This document shows positions 8,101-16,023 of a stretch of DNA of 64,000 bases, piece by piece. This DNA comes from Pseudidiomarina mangrovi (GTDB lineage Bacteria > Pseudomonadota > Gammaproteobacteria > Enterobacterales > Alteromonadaceae). Position 1 is the first letter of the stretch; each line of letters opens with the position of its first letter. Location: contig NZ_RJLC01000016.1 in the NCBI RefSeq assembly GCF_003999375.1, positions 62,001-126,000 of the forward strand. The letters are read 5' to 3'. The translations under genes and the position numbers were made by a program. The notes beneath the pieces were generated by a model. The model had not been told where the DNA came from and did no database searches. It worked only from the letters and a program-made list of their open reading frames with translations.

Positions 8101-11100
8101 ATGACCCCAGCTATCGCTTACAAAGCAACTACGAGTACGATGCCTATGGGCAGAAAATCGCGACCCATGTCAGCGGTATCGCAGAGCCTAATAGCCCGGT
8201 GCAGACGCGCTCGAGCTGGGTCGGCTATGCCCAGCAGGGGCGTTATGTGGCCTACCAAGAAAACCACCTAGGCCATCGGGTCAGTTATCAATACAACGGC
8301 GTGTCAGCGGCGCAAGCCAGCGGCGTGGTGTATCAGCTAAGCGAAACCAATGCCAATGGTGAGTCGGGCCAGCAATGGTTTGATGCCTTTGGGCAGGTGA
8401 CAAGCCAGCAAGGCAGTGATGGCGTGCTCACCACCACCTCGCGGAGCTGGTGCACAGGCTGTGAGCCTGGGTCGCTGTTCGTTGAGCAACAAAGCACCGC
8501 CGGTCAGCCCGAGCGCAAAACCTACTTTGATGCATGGGGCCGCGCGGTCGCACAAGCGCAGCAAGGGTTTGATGGCGCGTGGGTGGTTGTCTACACCCGC
8601 TATGACGCGCAGGGGCGAGCCTATGAAGTCACCGAGCCCAATAGCACCTTGACCACCACCACTGTGTACGATGCACTTGGCCGTGTGGCACAGGTCACCA
8701 ATCCGCTGGGGCACACCAGTAGCATAGAGATTGGAGCGGATTATACCCGCTCCATCAACCCCAAAGGCCAAGACAGCGTTGAATACAGCAACGGCTTTGG
8801 TGAGACCGTACGCACGGTGGATCATTTAGGCGGTGAGGTTCTGTTTCACTATGATGCCGCTGGGCAACTGGTGCAAACCACTGTAGTGGCTAGTGGCGGT
8901 CAGCTGGATAGCCTCTATGTGCTGTACGACACCTGGGGCCATAAGATAGCCATGAACGACCCGGTCAAGGGTAATTGGTCGTATACCTACAATGCCTTTG
9001 GTGAGCTAATTGCACAACAATCCGCCCATGGCGCGACCCAGGTGCTGCAGTACGATGCGCTCGGTCGTAAGGTGCGCAGCTATCAGCCGGGGGTAGGGAC
9101 GCGGTGCTGGTACTATGGCACCAGCTCAAGTAACCATAATCTGGGGCGCTTGCAGCGAGTCAGCATGCATCATGATGTGGCGGTAGATTGCAGTACCAGT
9201 CGCCAAAGTGAGCATGAGCAACAGCTGAGCTACGACAGTGCCGGACGCATTGCGGCGCAGTTGACCCGTATTGATGGGGTGGCCTATGTCGAGAGCTACA
9301 CCTACGATGCGCATGGGCGCCTTGCCACGACCAGCTACCCAACGGGCACAGCAGCGGTGAGTGTACGCCATGAGTACAACAGCTTTGGTTATGCGGACAA
9401 GTTGGTGCGGGTCGAGACCAACGCGATTCTAAAAACTATCGAAGCGACCAATAACCAAGGCCAAGTCACCAGTATCAGCTACCAGGGCGGGCAACAGGCC
9501 TCGCGCAGCTACAACGTGCTGGGCTGGCTCACCTACACCAGTATGCGTAATAGTTATGCCGAGTGGAACGCGGTCAGCCTAAGCCATGATGTACTGGGTA
9601 ATGTCACCTCGCGGTTAAGCGCGTTTGAGCGCCCCAATGGCGCCTCGAGTGAGGTGGATGAAAGCTTTAGCTACGATGGCCTCAACCGTCTGCGCAGCAC
9701 CCAGCAGAGCTTCACCGACACCCACATGGGCGTGACCCATAGCACCTCGAGTACTGTGGAGCAGCGCTACGACGGCTATGGGAATATCACCTATCGCACG
9801 GGAGTGGGTGATTACAACTACGCCACCGACGGCTCCATGCGCTTACTGTCTATCAGTGCCCCGGTAGAAGATGACCCAATTATCATTGACCCACCACCGG
9901 GGCCTTGTTGCGTCAGTGGCTTTAGTTTCGAGCCGACGCCGATTGATGGGCCAATTGAAGCGCCAAGCCCGCTTTATTTGTTCAAATACGATGCCAGTGG
10001 TAATGTGAAAAGCGATGGCACCCGCAGCTTCACCTACGATGGTGCTGACCGTGCTATTGCTATGAGCATGGCTGGCAATAGCTCCACCATGCGCTATGAT
10101 GCACAAGGTGGCTTGTATTATCAGCACGATGTATTCACCGAGGACAATCAAAGCGTCAGCTACACCAAGCACATGGCCGGCGGCTTTGAAAAGAAAATCC
10201 GCAGCGGTGGTGCCGGCGCACTGACCGAGTACCGGTACACGGTGGCTGATGATGTGGTCATCGTACAGCGCGATAGCGCCACCACCAGCAGCGAAGCAAC
10301 GTACTTTTTGTTCAAAGACCATTTGGGCTCGATGTTTACCACGCTTGCTAGCACCGGTGCGATAGTCAGTCAGCAGGTGTTTAGCGCCTTTGGCCAAACG
10401 CGCAGCATTCACACCAGCTCGGCACTGTCACTGGGGCTGATGATGGCGCCCACCGAGCAGGGCTTTACCGGCCATCGGCAAATGGATGCGCTGGGTGTGG
10501 TGCACATGAAGGGGCGTATCTACGACCCCACCATCGGCCGCTTTTTGCAAGCCGACCCATTTATCCAGGCACCGAAGAACAGCCAGAACTATAATCGGTA
10601 TAGCTATGTGCTGAACAACCCGATGAGTTATACCGACCCCAGTGGGTATTTCTTTAAGTCGGTGTTTAACTTTGTGAAGAAGTATTGGCGGCAGATTGTC
10701 TCGATAGCGATTAGTGTTTATTTCCCCGGCGCTTTTTTAGAGGGATTAGGTGTCACTAACGCCATTGCACAAGGCGCGGTCACTGGTTTTTTTGCCGGCG
10801 GGGTGGCTACTGGCTCGTTACGAGGGGCGGTGATAGGTGCTTTTACTGGGGCAATTTTTAAGTCGATAGCTGATTCGAGTTGGGACTTATCGCAACAGGC
10901 GGTTGCGAGCGGCGTGGTGGGTGGCGTGATGTCGGATCTACAAGGAGGTAACTTTGGCCATGGCTTCTGGAGCGCTGGTATCGGCACTGCGGTGGGTAGT
11001 GATTTTAGTCCCGATGCAACCACCAATGTTGTGGTATCAGCACTCGTTGGCGGTACTATCTCCGAGCTGACGGGTGGTAAGTTTGCTAATGGAGCGGCTA

Positions 11101-11666
11101 GCTCCGCGTTTGCTGCGGCTTTAACGGTTAAAGTCAATTCTGCCCGTACTAAAAAAACAAGCACTAACGAAAATGTGTATGAAGACAAAGATGCGAATAA
11201 TGTCAACCGAACCAATATAATTCTTGACGATGGGCAAGGACGGAGGGTTTCATTGATGATAGCTGATGAGCTTAGCCTTTTAATCGATTCGCTACAATCA
11301 GATTCATCAACTTTAGCTAAATCTATTCTTGAAGGATTTGATGTAGGCGTAAAATCTATCTTTGTCGATGCAGATTACCGCATGTTGGATGCGGGTATTT
11401 TTCTCAATGGGAAAATAACTTTAAATCCTAATTCATTCAGTGGCCTTGGTAGTTATGCTCAATTAATTTTGGGTCATGAATTAATACACTTTAGGGATTC
11501 TATTTCGGGTAGTGCCGTTTGGGAACAGATGTCCAATCAAACAGAAATAAACGCTTATCAATGGGAAATTAATAATGCTGGAAAGTTTATTTCTGACCAA
11601 AAAACATTAGAATTGTATATCCGATCAGCTCGAACCCAGTGTGCAAATTATGGAGGGTGTGAATGA
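5172..11666 (+). CDS. SpvB/FG-GAP/RHS polymorphic toxin with zincin-like C-terminal domain
   Basis: 2164 residues. Sec signal peptide (cleavage about 21, after VLA); SpvB-type N-terminal domain (about 30-340); six Ca-binding FG-GAP/VCBS-like repeats of the form DxDGDGxxD (near 353, 399, 445, 509, 591 and 642); a TcdB/SpvB-type middle (about 680-860); many YD repeats (about 880-1700); and the RHS core (GRIYDPTIGRFLQADPF, about 1781-1798, ending SYTDPSGY). A Gly/Ala-rich hydrophobic stretch (about 1830-1990) follows, then a unique tip of about 175 residues. The tip holds HELIH (His2102, Glu2103, His2106) with Glu2125 as possible third zinc ligand, so it is probably a metalloprotease. In known RHS proteins the repeats form a shell around the toxin. 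A Pro-rich insert lies at about 1565-1600. The tip is more AT-rich than the rest. Target and export route beyond Sec are unknown. Confidence 0.88.
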   Translation: MQRICHVIMVLLGLSVLPVLADDAVAPMALDFRVDENGAATFALPINVPTGRGEMRPQVGLGYSSQNSSDGPLGIGWYLQAASAITRCRKTPFDDGEVSTVTLTSSDRFCLDGQRLHLVSGSYGAAGSTYRLNGQPGTLITAHGGSLANGPDYFERVTKAKEVSYFGNAFYATGLSSDAAAVTKPGNNSVVSAWMMSSVEDVARNYIQYLYTTNNLSGESYLSEIRYSGNHTTGELPYIRIIFDHVAKAQPRNGYQAGYPITQSQQLQAIRVLVDEQLWRSYQLSYLEPLYANDKLMLQAIEECALDVHGFTQCKPELSFSWHTGSPANGLYFNPYNNTQLSFAANDFAGLSKVFDITGDGIDDLIYLSDGAWRYRVGPYFASEFWLSDLSVDHPQEAMVMDVNGDGTRELLVVNLADQWLAIGAGNVNFAINRAAIGADGLARIMDIDGDAAEDIVFMQQNKIYVYFNQGSNGFSAAVELYAFNDVHTQAELQAQTRHSAGWLNDSSALDIDGDGRSDMVIPTTTAVTQCIRNGQILAEILSGIECSDVGGSWQTYDYKTLDVFRSELTAQGPQLARVQSWPMPNKGLRVADFNGDGLSDIAYVINNEWRYRISNGTTFGDELSTGLAASDVELTAATLFLDVDNDGRTDILHANTATTWRVYLVQLDSATGIVGFVERGLRGRVDSEIMIGGLLTADMRADLLIAKDGTWHLYAKDAGQITDVIDSYTTSFGVQTNIEYAPLSDSSVYVASNPLVTASADVVALQGHVPVVARVSNAVSTLDSVAVSYRYGGLAVHKQGLGALGFAWLETTDEQTGVVTTSSYYQSIDSQDHVLNGMPLVTEQRLGTALLSRSENQLATAAAHHGGRFGFISRSIEANYQYTSAGQAVLRATQTTDTSYDSYGNVLSLATVTDDAYSGASKQMSTVNTYSDARFGRLATTTVTRSRSDDATLFVRESNFSYRADGLLVETVVAPNDPSYRLQSNYEYDAYGQKIATHVSGIAEPNSPVQTRSSWVGYAQQGRYVAYQENHLGHRVSYQYNGVSAAQASGVVYQLSETNANGESGQQWFDAFGQVTSQQGSDGVLTTTSRSWCTGCEPGSLFVEQQSTAGQPERKTYFDAWGRAVAQAQQGFDGAWVVVYTRYDAQGRAYEVTEPNSTLTTTTVYDALGRVAQVTNPLGHTSSIEIGADYTRSINPKGQDSVEYSNGFGETVRTVDHLGGEVLFHYDAAGQLVQTTVVASGGQLDSLYVLYDTWGHKIAMNDPVKGNWSYTYNAFGELIAQQSAHGATQVLQYDALGRKVRSYQPGVGTRCWYYGTSSSNHNLGRLQRVSMHHDVAVDCSTSRQSEHEQQLSYDSAGRIAAQLTRIDGVAYVESYTYDAHGRLATTSYPTGTAAVSVRHEYNSFGYADKLVRVETNAILKTIEATNNQGQVTSISYQGGQQASRSYNVLGWLTYTSMRNSYAEWNAVSLSHDVLGNVTSRLSAFERPNGASSEVDESFSYDGLNRLRSTQQSFTDTHMGVTHSTSSTVEQRYDGYGNITYRTGVGDYNYATDGSMRLLSISAPVEDDPIIIDPPPGPCCVSGFSFEPTPIDGPIEAPSPLYLFKYDASGNVKSDGTRSFTYDGADRAIAMSMAGNSSTMRYDAQGGLYYQHDVFTEDNQSVSYTKHMAGGFEKKIRSGGAGALTEYRYTVADDVVIVQRDSATTSSEATYFLFKDHLGSMFTTLASTGAIVSQQVFSAFGQTRSIHTSSALSLGLMMAPTEQGFTGHRQMDALGVVHMKGRIYDPTIGRFLQADPFIQAPKNSQNYNRYSYVLNNPMSYTDPSGYFFKSVFNFVKKYWRQIVSIAISVYFPGAFLEGLGVTNAIAQGAVTGFFAGGVATGSLRGAVIGAFTGAIFKSIADSSWDLSQQAVASGVVGGVMSDLQGGNFGHGFWSAGIGTAVGSDFSPDATTNVVVSALVGGTISELTGGKFANGAASSAFAAALTVKVNSARTKKTSTNENVYEDKDANNVNRTNIILDDGQGRRVSLMIADELSLLIDSLQSDSSTLAKSILEGFDVGVKSIFVDADYRMLDAGIFLNGKITLNPNSFSGLGSYAQLILGHELIHFRDSISGSAVWEQMSNQTEINAYQWEINNAGKFISDQKTLELYIRSARTQCANYGGCE

Positions 11667-12301
11667 AACTATGGATCAGGTGCGTTGCGGTAATATTGGC
11701 GATTTTATCGTTAGATAACGCCGCGGCGAGTCGCAGGTTGGGAGTTGATGATTACTCTGTTGTCGAATATGAAAATGGCAAAATAAAGTTAATTATTACT
11801 CATGTGCTACTTGGTGCAGGTACGAGGGATGTTGTTTTCAAGTTTCAAGGGTGCGGAGTCGATTTGATTGAGATTGCTGTTCCGTACAATCCCGGAGAAC
11901 CGAGAGCTTCAACAGAGTTAGAACTTACTTCTTGCACAAGAACAGAACCTGTTATTTTATATGTTTATTTTAGAGAGCCTGACGGTTCAGAGATATTATT
12001 TCAAACTAGCTCATATGACGCGAATGATGCAAAGATAAATCAACCAATAATAAACATGATTAGTTGTATGGATGATTTGTTTATAAGTGCAAATACCTCT
12101 AATAATTTTCGAGATCGGTTTATAGATATTAGCTATGAGGTTGATGGAGCGAAGTTACCTTTAGGGAGAGCAAAGATAATAATCGGACATGGTGTGGTAT
12201 TACGATATCCCTTGACAGAAGGAACTTGCGATAGTCTTAGCGGCATTTATTTTGATGATGTTTATTATCCACGGAGTAAAGGTGGTGTTTGGTACCCATG
12301 A
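11663..12301 (+). CDS. secreted hypothetical protein, candidate immunity partner of the RHS tip
   Basis: 212 residues, no family recognised. Its ATG overlaps the toxin stop (ATGA), the coupling usual for toxin-immunity pairs. A Sec signal peptide is visible (MKLWIRCVAVILAILSL..., cleavage near NAAAS), so the mature protein would be periplasmic. It has four cysteines after the signal (in QGCGVD, LTSCTR, MISCMD and EGTCDS), enough for two disulfides, and looks mostly beta-stranded. Codon use is AT-rich (many ATA, AGA, TTA), like the toxin tip and unlike the neighbours, which suggests both arrived together. Immunity is inferred from position; a chaperone or secreted accessory role is possible. 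Confidence 0.7.
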   Translation: MKLWIRCVAVILAILSLDNAAASRRLGVDDYSVVEYENGKIKLIITHVLLGAGTRDVVFKFQGCGVDLIEIAVPYNPGEPRASTELELTSCTRTEPVILYVYFREPDGSEILFQTSSYDANDAKINQPIINMISCMDDLFISANTSNNFRDRFIDISYEVDGAKLPLGRAKIIIGHGVVLRYPLTEGTCDSLSGIYFDDVYYPRSKGGVWYP

Positions 12302-12445
12302 TTAGGCTCTTTGGTGACATTGCCTACTTATAAATTTCATTTTCGTGAGTCTTGGACAAATATGCTACCTGCAGAAAAATATGCAGATAGTTTTGTTCTA
12401 GATAACGCGTATTTGCGAGCTTGTAGTATCGAGGTCACACGATAA
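12302..12445 (+). other. AT-rich remnant after the immunity candidate
   Basis: Continuing the frame of the 212-residue gene past its TGA gives 47 further codons to a TAA at 12443-12445 (including MLPAEKYADSFVLDNAYLRA). It has no ribosome site and no recognised family. It could be a truncated older immunity gene or the end of a longer reading frame broken by a new stop. The composition still matches the toxin tip. Confidence 0.3.
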
Positions 12446-12629
12446 GCAAATGGCCGGTGGCTTTGAGAGGAAAACTCGTAGCGGTGGTGCCGAAGCTGTC
12501 AGGTCATGGCAGCGCGATTATGAACTCTGTGATGATAGCTGTGATTAGACGTCGTCATGTCAGATCGACAAAACCGAGGCACTGACTGAATGGCAAGCCA
12601 TGAAGGCGGTTCTGAACGCCCACAGATGA
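12444..12629 (+). pseudogene. orphan RHS fragment with internal stop
   Basis: Reading from 12444 gives KQMAGGFERKTRSGGAEA, which closely matches KHMAGGFEKKIRSGGAGA inside the intact RHS protein (DNA 10167-10220, residues about 1666-1683). The DNA is similar too (for example ATGGCCGG and GCAGCGGTGGTGCCG versus TAGCGGTGGTGCCG). The frame then diverges, meets a TAG at 12546-12548 and continues to a TGA at 12627-12629 through a stretch ending LTEWQAMKAVLNAHR. No start codon or ribosome site. It is the remains of a second RHS copy or displaced tip, as in other RHS loci. Confidence 0.65.
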
Positions 12630-12774
12630 GCAGCTAGCCCTAAAATTCCTCACATCAAACGTGCGTTTATCCTTGTAAAAATTAGGCCATTTCTTTATCA
12701 TCGGGGGGCAAATTTTTCCCTACACTGATTTCACGACCAAGACTCGTGAAACATCCAAACTGGAGAGTAAGTGG
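12630..12774 (+). promoter_or_regulatory. petABC upstream region with an 8-bp inverted repeat
   Basis: The non-coding stretch before petA carries a perfect dyad, TTTCACGA (12729-12736) and TCGTGAAA (12744-12751), with a 7-base spacer. It lies just after a -10-like TACACT (12721-12726) that lacks a good -35. The dyad looks like the operator of a dimeric repressor or the base of a leader hairpin; I do not recognise the regulator. petA's own ribosome site GGAGAG is at 12762-12767. Confidence 0.35.
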
Positions 12775-13365
12775 ATGAGCAATGCGCCTGTAGATCAAGG
12801 CCGCCGTCGTTTCCTGACTGCCGCGACAACCGTCGTGGGAGCCGCGGGCGCGGCAGCTGTTGCTGTTCCTTTCATAACATCGTGGAACCCGAGCGAAAAA
12901 GCGAAAAACGCCGGTGCCCCTGTGGAAGTGAACATTGGAAAGGCCGAGCCAGGTCAACTGGTTCGGGTAGAGTGGCGCGGACAGCCGGTCTGGGTCGTAC
13001 GTCGTACCCCAGAAATGCTGAAATCGTTAGAAGGTCTGGCAGACAAGCTGCGCGACCCTAATTCTGATGAGCCGCAACAGCCAGAGTACGCCAAGAATAT
13101 TTACCGCTCACGCAAAGAAGAGTTCTTTGTCGCGGTAGGTATTTGTACCCACTTAGGCTGTTCGCCGCAGTTCTTAGATAAAACCTTTGGTGAGTATGTA
13201 GAAGGTGCTGAAACCGGCTTCTTCTGCCCATGTCACGGGTCTACCTTTGATATCGCCGGCCGTGTATTCCAAGGCGTACCAGCACCCTATAACCTGGTGG
13301 TGCCACCGCATTATTTTATCAATGATAACGTTATTCTCATTGGTGAAGATGGGGAGCAAGCATAA
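12775..13365 (+). CDS. petA: ubiquinol-cytochrome c reductase, Rieske iron-sulfur subunit
   Basis: 196 residues. Rieske subunit of the bc1 complex; it passes the first quinol electron to cytochrome c1 through a [2Fe-2S] cluster. Both cluster motifs are intact: CTHLGC (Cys124, His126, Cys129) and CPCHGS (Cys151, Cys153, His154). The N-terminus has a twin-arginine signal-anchor ([11 protein letters not shown] followed by an Ala/Val-rich helix at about 16-35), consistent with Tat export of the folded protein. First gene of petABC; its TAA overlaps the petB start (TAATG). Confidence 0.97.
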   Translation: MSNAPVDQGRRRFLTAATTVVGAAGAAAVAVPFITSWNPSEKAKNAGAPVEVNIGKAEPGQLVRVEWRGQPVWVVRRTPEMLKSLEGLADKLRDPNSDEPQQPEYAKNIYRSRKEEFFVAVGICTHLGCSPQFLDKTFGEYVEGAETGFFCPCHGSTFDIAGRVFQGVPAPYNLVVPPHYFINDNVILIGEDGEQA

Positions 13366-14627
13366 TGAAAAAGCTGATTGCTTGGTTTGATGAGCGCATT
13401 CCACTCACGAAAACCTGGAACATTCACTTAGCGCAGTATCCAGCGCCAAAAAACTTTAACTTCTGGTACATCTTCGGCGTACTGGCAACCTTGGTTCTAG
13501 TGAACCAAATTGTCACCGGCATCTGGTTGACCATGAACTATGTTCCGACTGCGGAAGGCGCATTTGCCTCGGTCGAATATATCATGCGTGACATCGATGG
13601 CGGCTGGATCCTCCGTTATATGCACTCCACCGGCGCTTCAGCGTTCTTCGTGGTGGTGTACCTGCATATGTTCCGCGGCATGATGTATGGCTCCTATCAG
13701 AAGCCACGCGAGTTGCTGTGGACCTTCGGTATGTTGATCTTCTTGGTGCTGATGGCTGAAGCCTTTATGGGCTACTTGCTGCCATGGGGCCAGATGTCGT
13801 ACTGGGGTGCACAGGTAATCATCTCGTTGTTCGGTGCGATTCCGTACATTGGTGACGATTTAACGCTGTGGATTCGTGGTGACTACGTGATCTCCGGTGC
13901 TACCTTGAACCGCTTCTTCGCCTTGCACGTGATTGCGCTGCCATTGGTGCTAGTAATTTTGGTGTTCTTACACATCATCGCGCTGCACGAAGTCGGCTCA
14001 AACAACCCAGAAGGTATTTCTATTAAGAAGCCGAAGGGTTCAGTACCAGACTCAGAAAAACCGAAATTTGAGTTCCATGAGCGCTTCACCAAGAAATACG
14101 ACATTGTTGATGCGATTCCGTTCTACCCGTACTACATCGTTAAAGATTTGGTCGGTATCGGTATCTTCTTGGCGTTCTTCTGTTACGTGTTGTTTTTTGC
14201 TCCGGCTATGGGCGGCTTCTTCTTAGAGCCACCAAACTTTGAAGCAGCGAACCCGTTGAAAACTCCTGCGCACATTGCGCCAGTGTGGTATTTCACGCCG
14301 TTTTACGCGATTTTACGTGCGGTACCAGACAAGCTGATGGGCGTTATCTTGATGTTCGCCGCCATTGTGTTCTTGTTCCTGTTACCGTGGCTTGACCGCT
14401 GCAAAGTGCGTTCAATTCGCTACCGCAGCAACATCCACAAAATTAACTTAGCGGTATTTACCGTGAGCTTTGTGGTGTTGGGTTACTTGGGTGTGAAACC
14501 AGCGACTGAAGTGTATACCTTCTTCGCGCGGGTATTCACCTTCCTGTACTTTGCGTTCTTTATCTTGCTGTGGTTCTACAGTAAGCATGAGAAGACTAAG
14601 CCAGTTCCAGAGAGGATCACCAAGTGA
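13365..14627 (+). CDS. petB: ubiquinol-cytochrome c reductase, cytochrome b subunit
   Basis: 420 residues with eight predicted membrane helices. It holds the two b haems and both quinone sites. Haem-ligand pairs are His87/His101 and His188/His203. The Qo-site signature appears as PEWY-like PVWYFTPFY (near residue 305). Length suits a bacterial cytochrome b with its C-terminal helices. Overlaps petA by one base and petC by four (ATGA), so the three subunits are translationally coupled. Confidence 0.97.
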   Translation: MKKLIAWFDERIPLTKTWNIHLAQYPAPKNFNFWYIFGVLATLVLVNQIVTGIWLTMNYVPTAEGAFASVEYIMRDIDGGWILRYMHSTGASAFFVVVYLHMFRGMMYGSYQKPRELLWTFGMLIFLVLMAEAFMGYLLPWGQMSYWGAQVIISLFGAIPYIGDDLTLWIRGDYVISGATLNRFFALHVIALPLVLVILVFLHIIALHEVGSNNPEGISIKKPKGSVPDSEKPKFEFHERFTKKYDIVDAIPFYPYYIVKDLVGIGIFLAFFCYVLFFAPAMGGFFLEPPNFEAANPLKTPAHIAPVWYFTPFYAILRAVPDKLMGVILMFAAIVFLFLLPWLDRCKVRSIRYRSNIHKINLAVFTVSFVVLGYLGVKPATEVYTFFARVFTFLYFAFFILLWFYSKHEKTKPVPERITK

Positions 14628-15373
14628 TGAACAAATTACTGAAAACCTGTCTGTTGGCGGCCGTATCTGCTTGGTCAGTAGCAACCCTTGCTGCTGGCCC
14701 AACCGTGCCGTTGGACAAAGCCAATGTGAACTTGCACGACAAAGAGTCATTGCAGCGTGGTGCCCAGTTGTTCATGAACTACTGCTTGGGCTGTCACCAA
14801 ATGCAGTACCAGCGTTATAACCGTACCTTCCGTGACCTTGAGATCCCAGAAGATATTGGCGCTGCTAACTTGCAATTTACTGGTGAGAAAGTAGGTGATT
14901 TGATCACCAACACCATGTCAACCCAGCAAGCCAATGCCTGGTTTGGTACTGCAGCGCCAGATTTAACTCTGGTTGCCCGGGTACGTGGTGCTGACTGGTT
15001 GTACACCTACTTCCGTTCATTTTACGTGGATGAAACCCGTCCATTTGGCGTGAACAATACGGTGTTCGAAAATGTCGGTATGCCGCATGTATTGCAAGAG
15101 CTGCAAGGCGTGCCGCGCAAAACCTACGAATCGCGAATGATTGATGGTGAAATGCAAGACGTGTACGTGGGTATTAAAACCGACGGTAGCGGCATGCTGA
15201 CCACCGAAGAGTTCGATACAGCAATGAATGACCTGACCAATTTCTTAGTCTACACCGGTGAGCCGATGCTGCTTGAGCAACGTCGTATTGGCTGGTATAG
15301 CTTTGGTTTCCTGTTGGTCTTTACGATTTTAGCGTGGTTGTTGAAGCGCGAATTCTTTAAAGACGTGAAGTAA
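14624..15373 (+). CDS. petC: ubiquinol-cytochrome c reductase, cytochrome c1 subunit
   Basis: 249 residues. Sec signal peptide (about 1-24, ending ATLAA), a single c-type haem site CLGCH (Cys54, Cys57, His58) and one C-terminal membrane anchor (FGFLLVFTILAWLL) with a basic cytoplasmic tail. It takes electrons from the Rieske protein to soluble or membrane cytochrome c. Last gene of petABC; sspA follows closely and may be read through, as no terminator is visible between them. Confidence 0.97.
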   Translation: MMNKLLKTCLLAAVSAWSVATLAAGPTVPLDKANVNLHDKESLQRGAQLFMNYCLGCHQMQYQRYNRTFRDLEIPEDIGAANLQFTGEKVGDLITNTMSTQQANAWFGTAAPDLTLVARVRGADWLYTYFRSFYVDETRPFGVNNTVFENVGMPHVLQELQGVPRKTYESRMIDGEMQDVYVGIKTDGSGMLTTEEFDTAMNDLTNFLVYTGEPMLLEQRRIGWYSFGFLLVFTILAWLLKREFFKDVK

Positions 15374-15390
15374 GTATGATGGAGAAAGAC

Positions 15391-16023
15391 ATGTCGGTTG
15401 CGGCAAACAAACGTTCGGTGATGACCCTGTATGCAGGCAAGGATGACCTGCGTAGTCATCAAACACGCATTGTATTGGCGGAGAAAGGTGTAGGTGTTGA
15501 GATCTGCTTTGTTGATCCGAATGATCGACCCGAAGATCTGATGCAGCTGAATCCGTATGAAGATGCGCTCCCTACGTTAGTAGACCGTGACTTGGTACTG
15601 TATAACGCCCATATCATCATGGAATATTTGGATGAGCGTTTTCCGCACCCGCCACTGATGCCTGTGTATCCAGTGGCACGCGGTACCAGCCGACTGATGA
15701 TGTACCGCATTGACCGTGATTGGTATGCCTTGGCCAACACCATCATGAAAGGTGGTAAAGCGGCCGAAGCGGCGCGCCAAGAACTGCGCGAAGGTATCTT
15801 GTCGTTAGCACCAATCTTTGCTGATTCGCCATTCTTTATGAGTGAAGAGTTTAGCTTAGTGGATTGCTACCTAGCGCCACTGTTATGGCGTTTGCCGCTA
15901 TACGGCATCAGCATTGATGGTGCTGGCTCAAAAGCGGTAAAAGCCTACATGGTACGCGTATTTGAGCGTGAAGCGTTCCAACAGTCACTGACTGAAATTG
16001 AGCGCGACCTAGCTCGCTCATGA
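15391..16023 (+). CDS. sspA: stringent starvation protein A
   Basis: 210 residues from the ATG at 15391 (MSVAANKRSVMTLYAGKDDL), which has GGAGA six bases upstream and matches the N-terminus of known SspA; the in-frame ATG at 15376 would remove its ribosome site. A glutathione-S-transferase fold protein that binds RNA polymerase rather than glutathione; in E. coli it is needed for acid and starvation responses. Conserved YEDALPTLVDRDLVLY and ILSLAP are present. Its stop overlaps sspB (ATGA). Confidence 0.95.
   Translation: MSVAANKRSVMTLYAGKDDLRSHQTRIVLAEKGVGVEICFVDPNDRPEDLMQLNPYEDALPTLVDRDLVLYNAHIIMEYLDERFPHPPLMPVYPVARGTSRLMMYRIDRDWYALANTIMKGGKAAEAARQELREGILSLAPIFADSPFFMSEEFSLVDCYLAPLLWRLPLYGISIDGAGSKAVKAYMVRVFEREAFQQSLTEIERDLARS

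Noticed and set aside
8337-8825. Long open frame on the minus strand inside the RHS gene
   Set aside because: It mirrors the codon bias of the sense gene, has no ribosome site and no recognisable protein pattern. Similar antisense frames within dcw genes, aceF and lpd were dropped for the same reason.
7860-10100. Possible CRISPR or tandem DNA repeat
   Set aside because: The periodicity is at protein level (YD repeats of varied length); there are no identical direct repeats with unique spacers.
5050-12774. Insertion sequence or integrative element carrying the RHS locus
   Set aside because: I looked for a transposase, integrase, tRNA attachment site and long terminal repeats and saw none.
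12682-12957. Minus-strand frame covering the petA start
   Set aside because: Antisense to the Rieske signal region, no ribosome site, no family resemblance.
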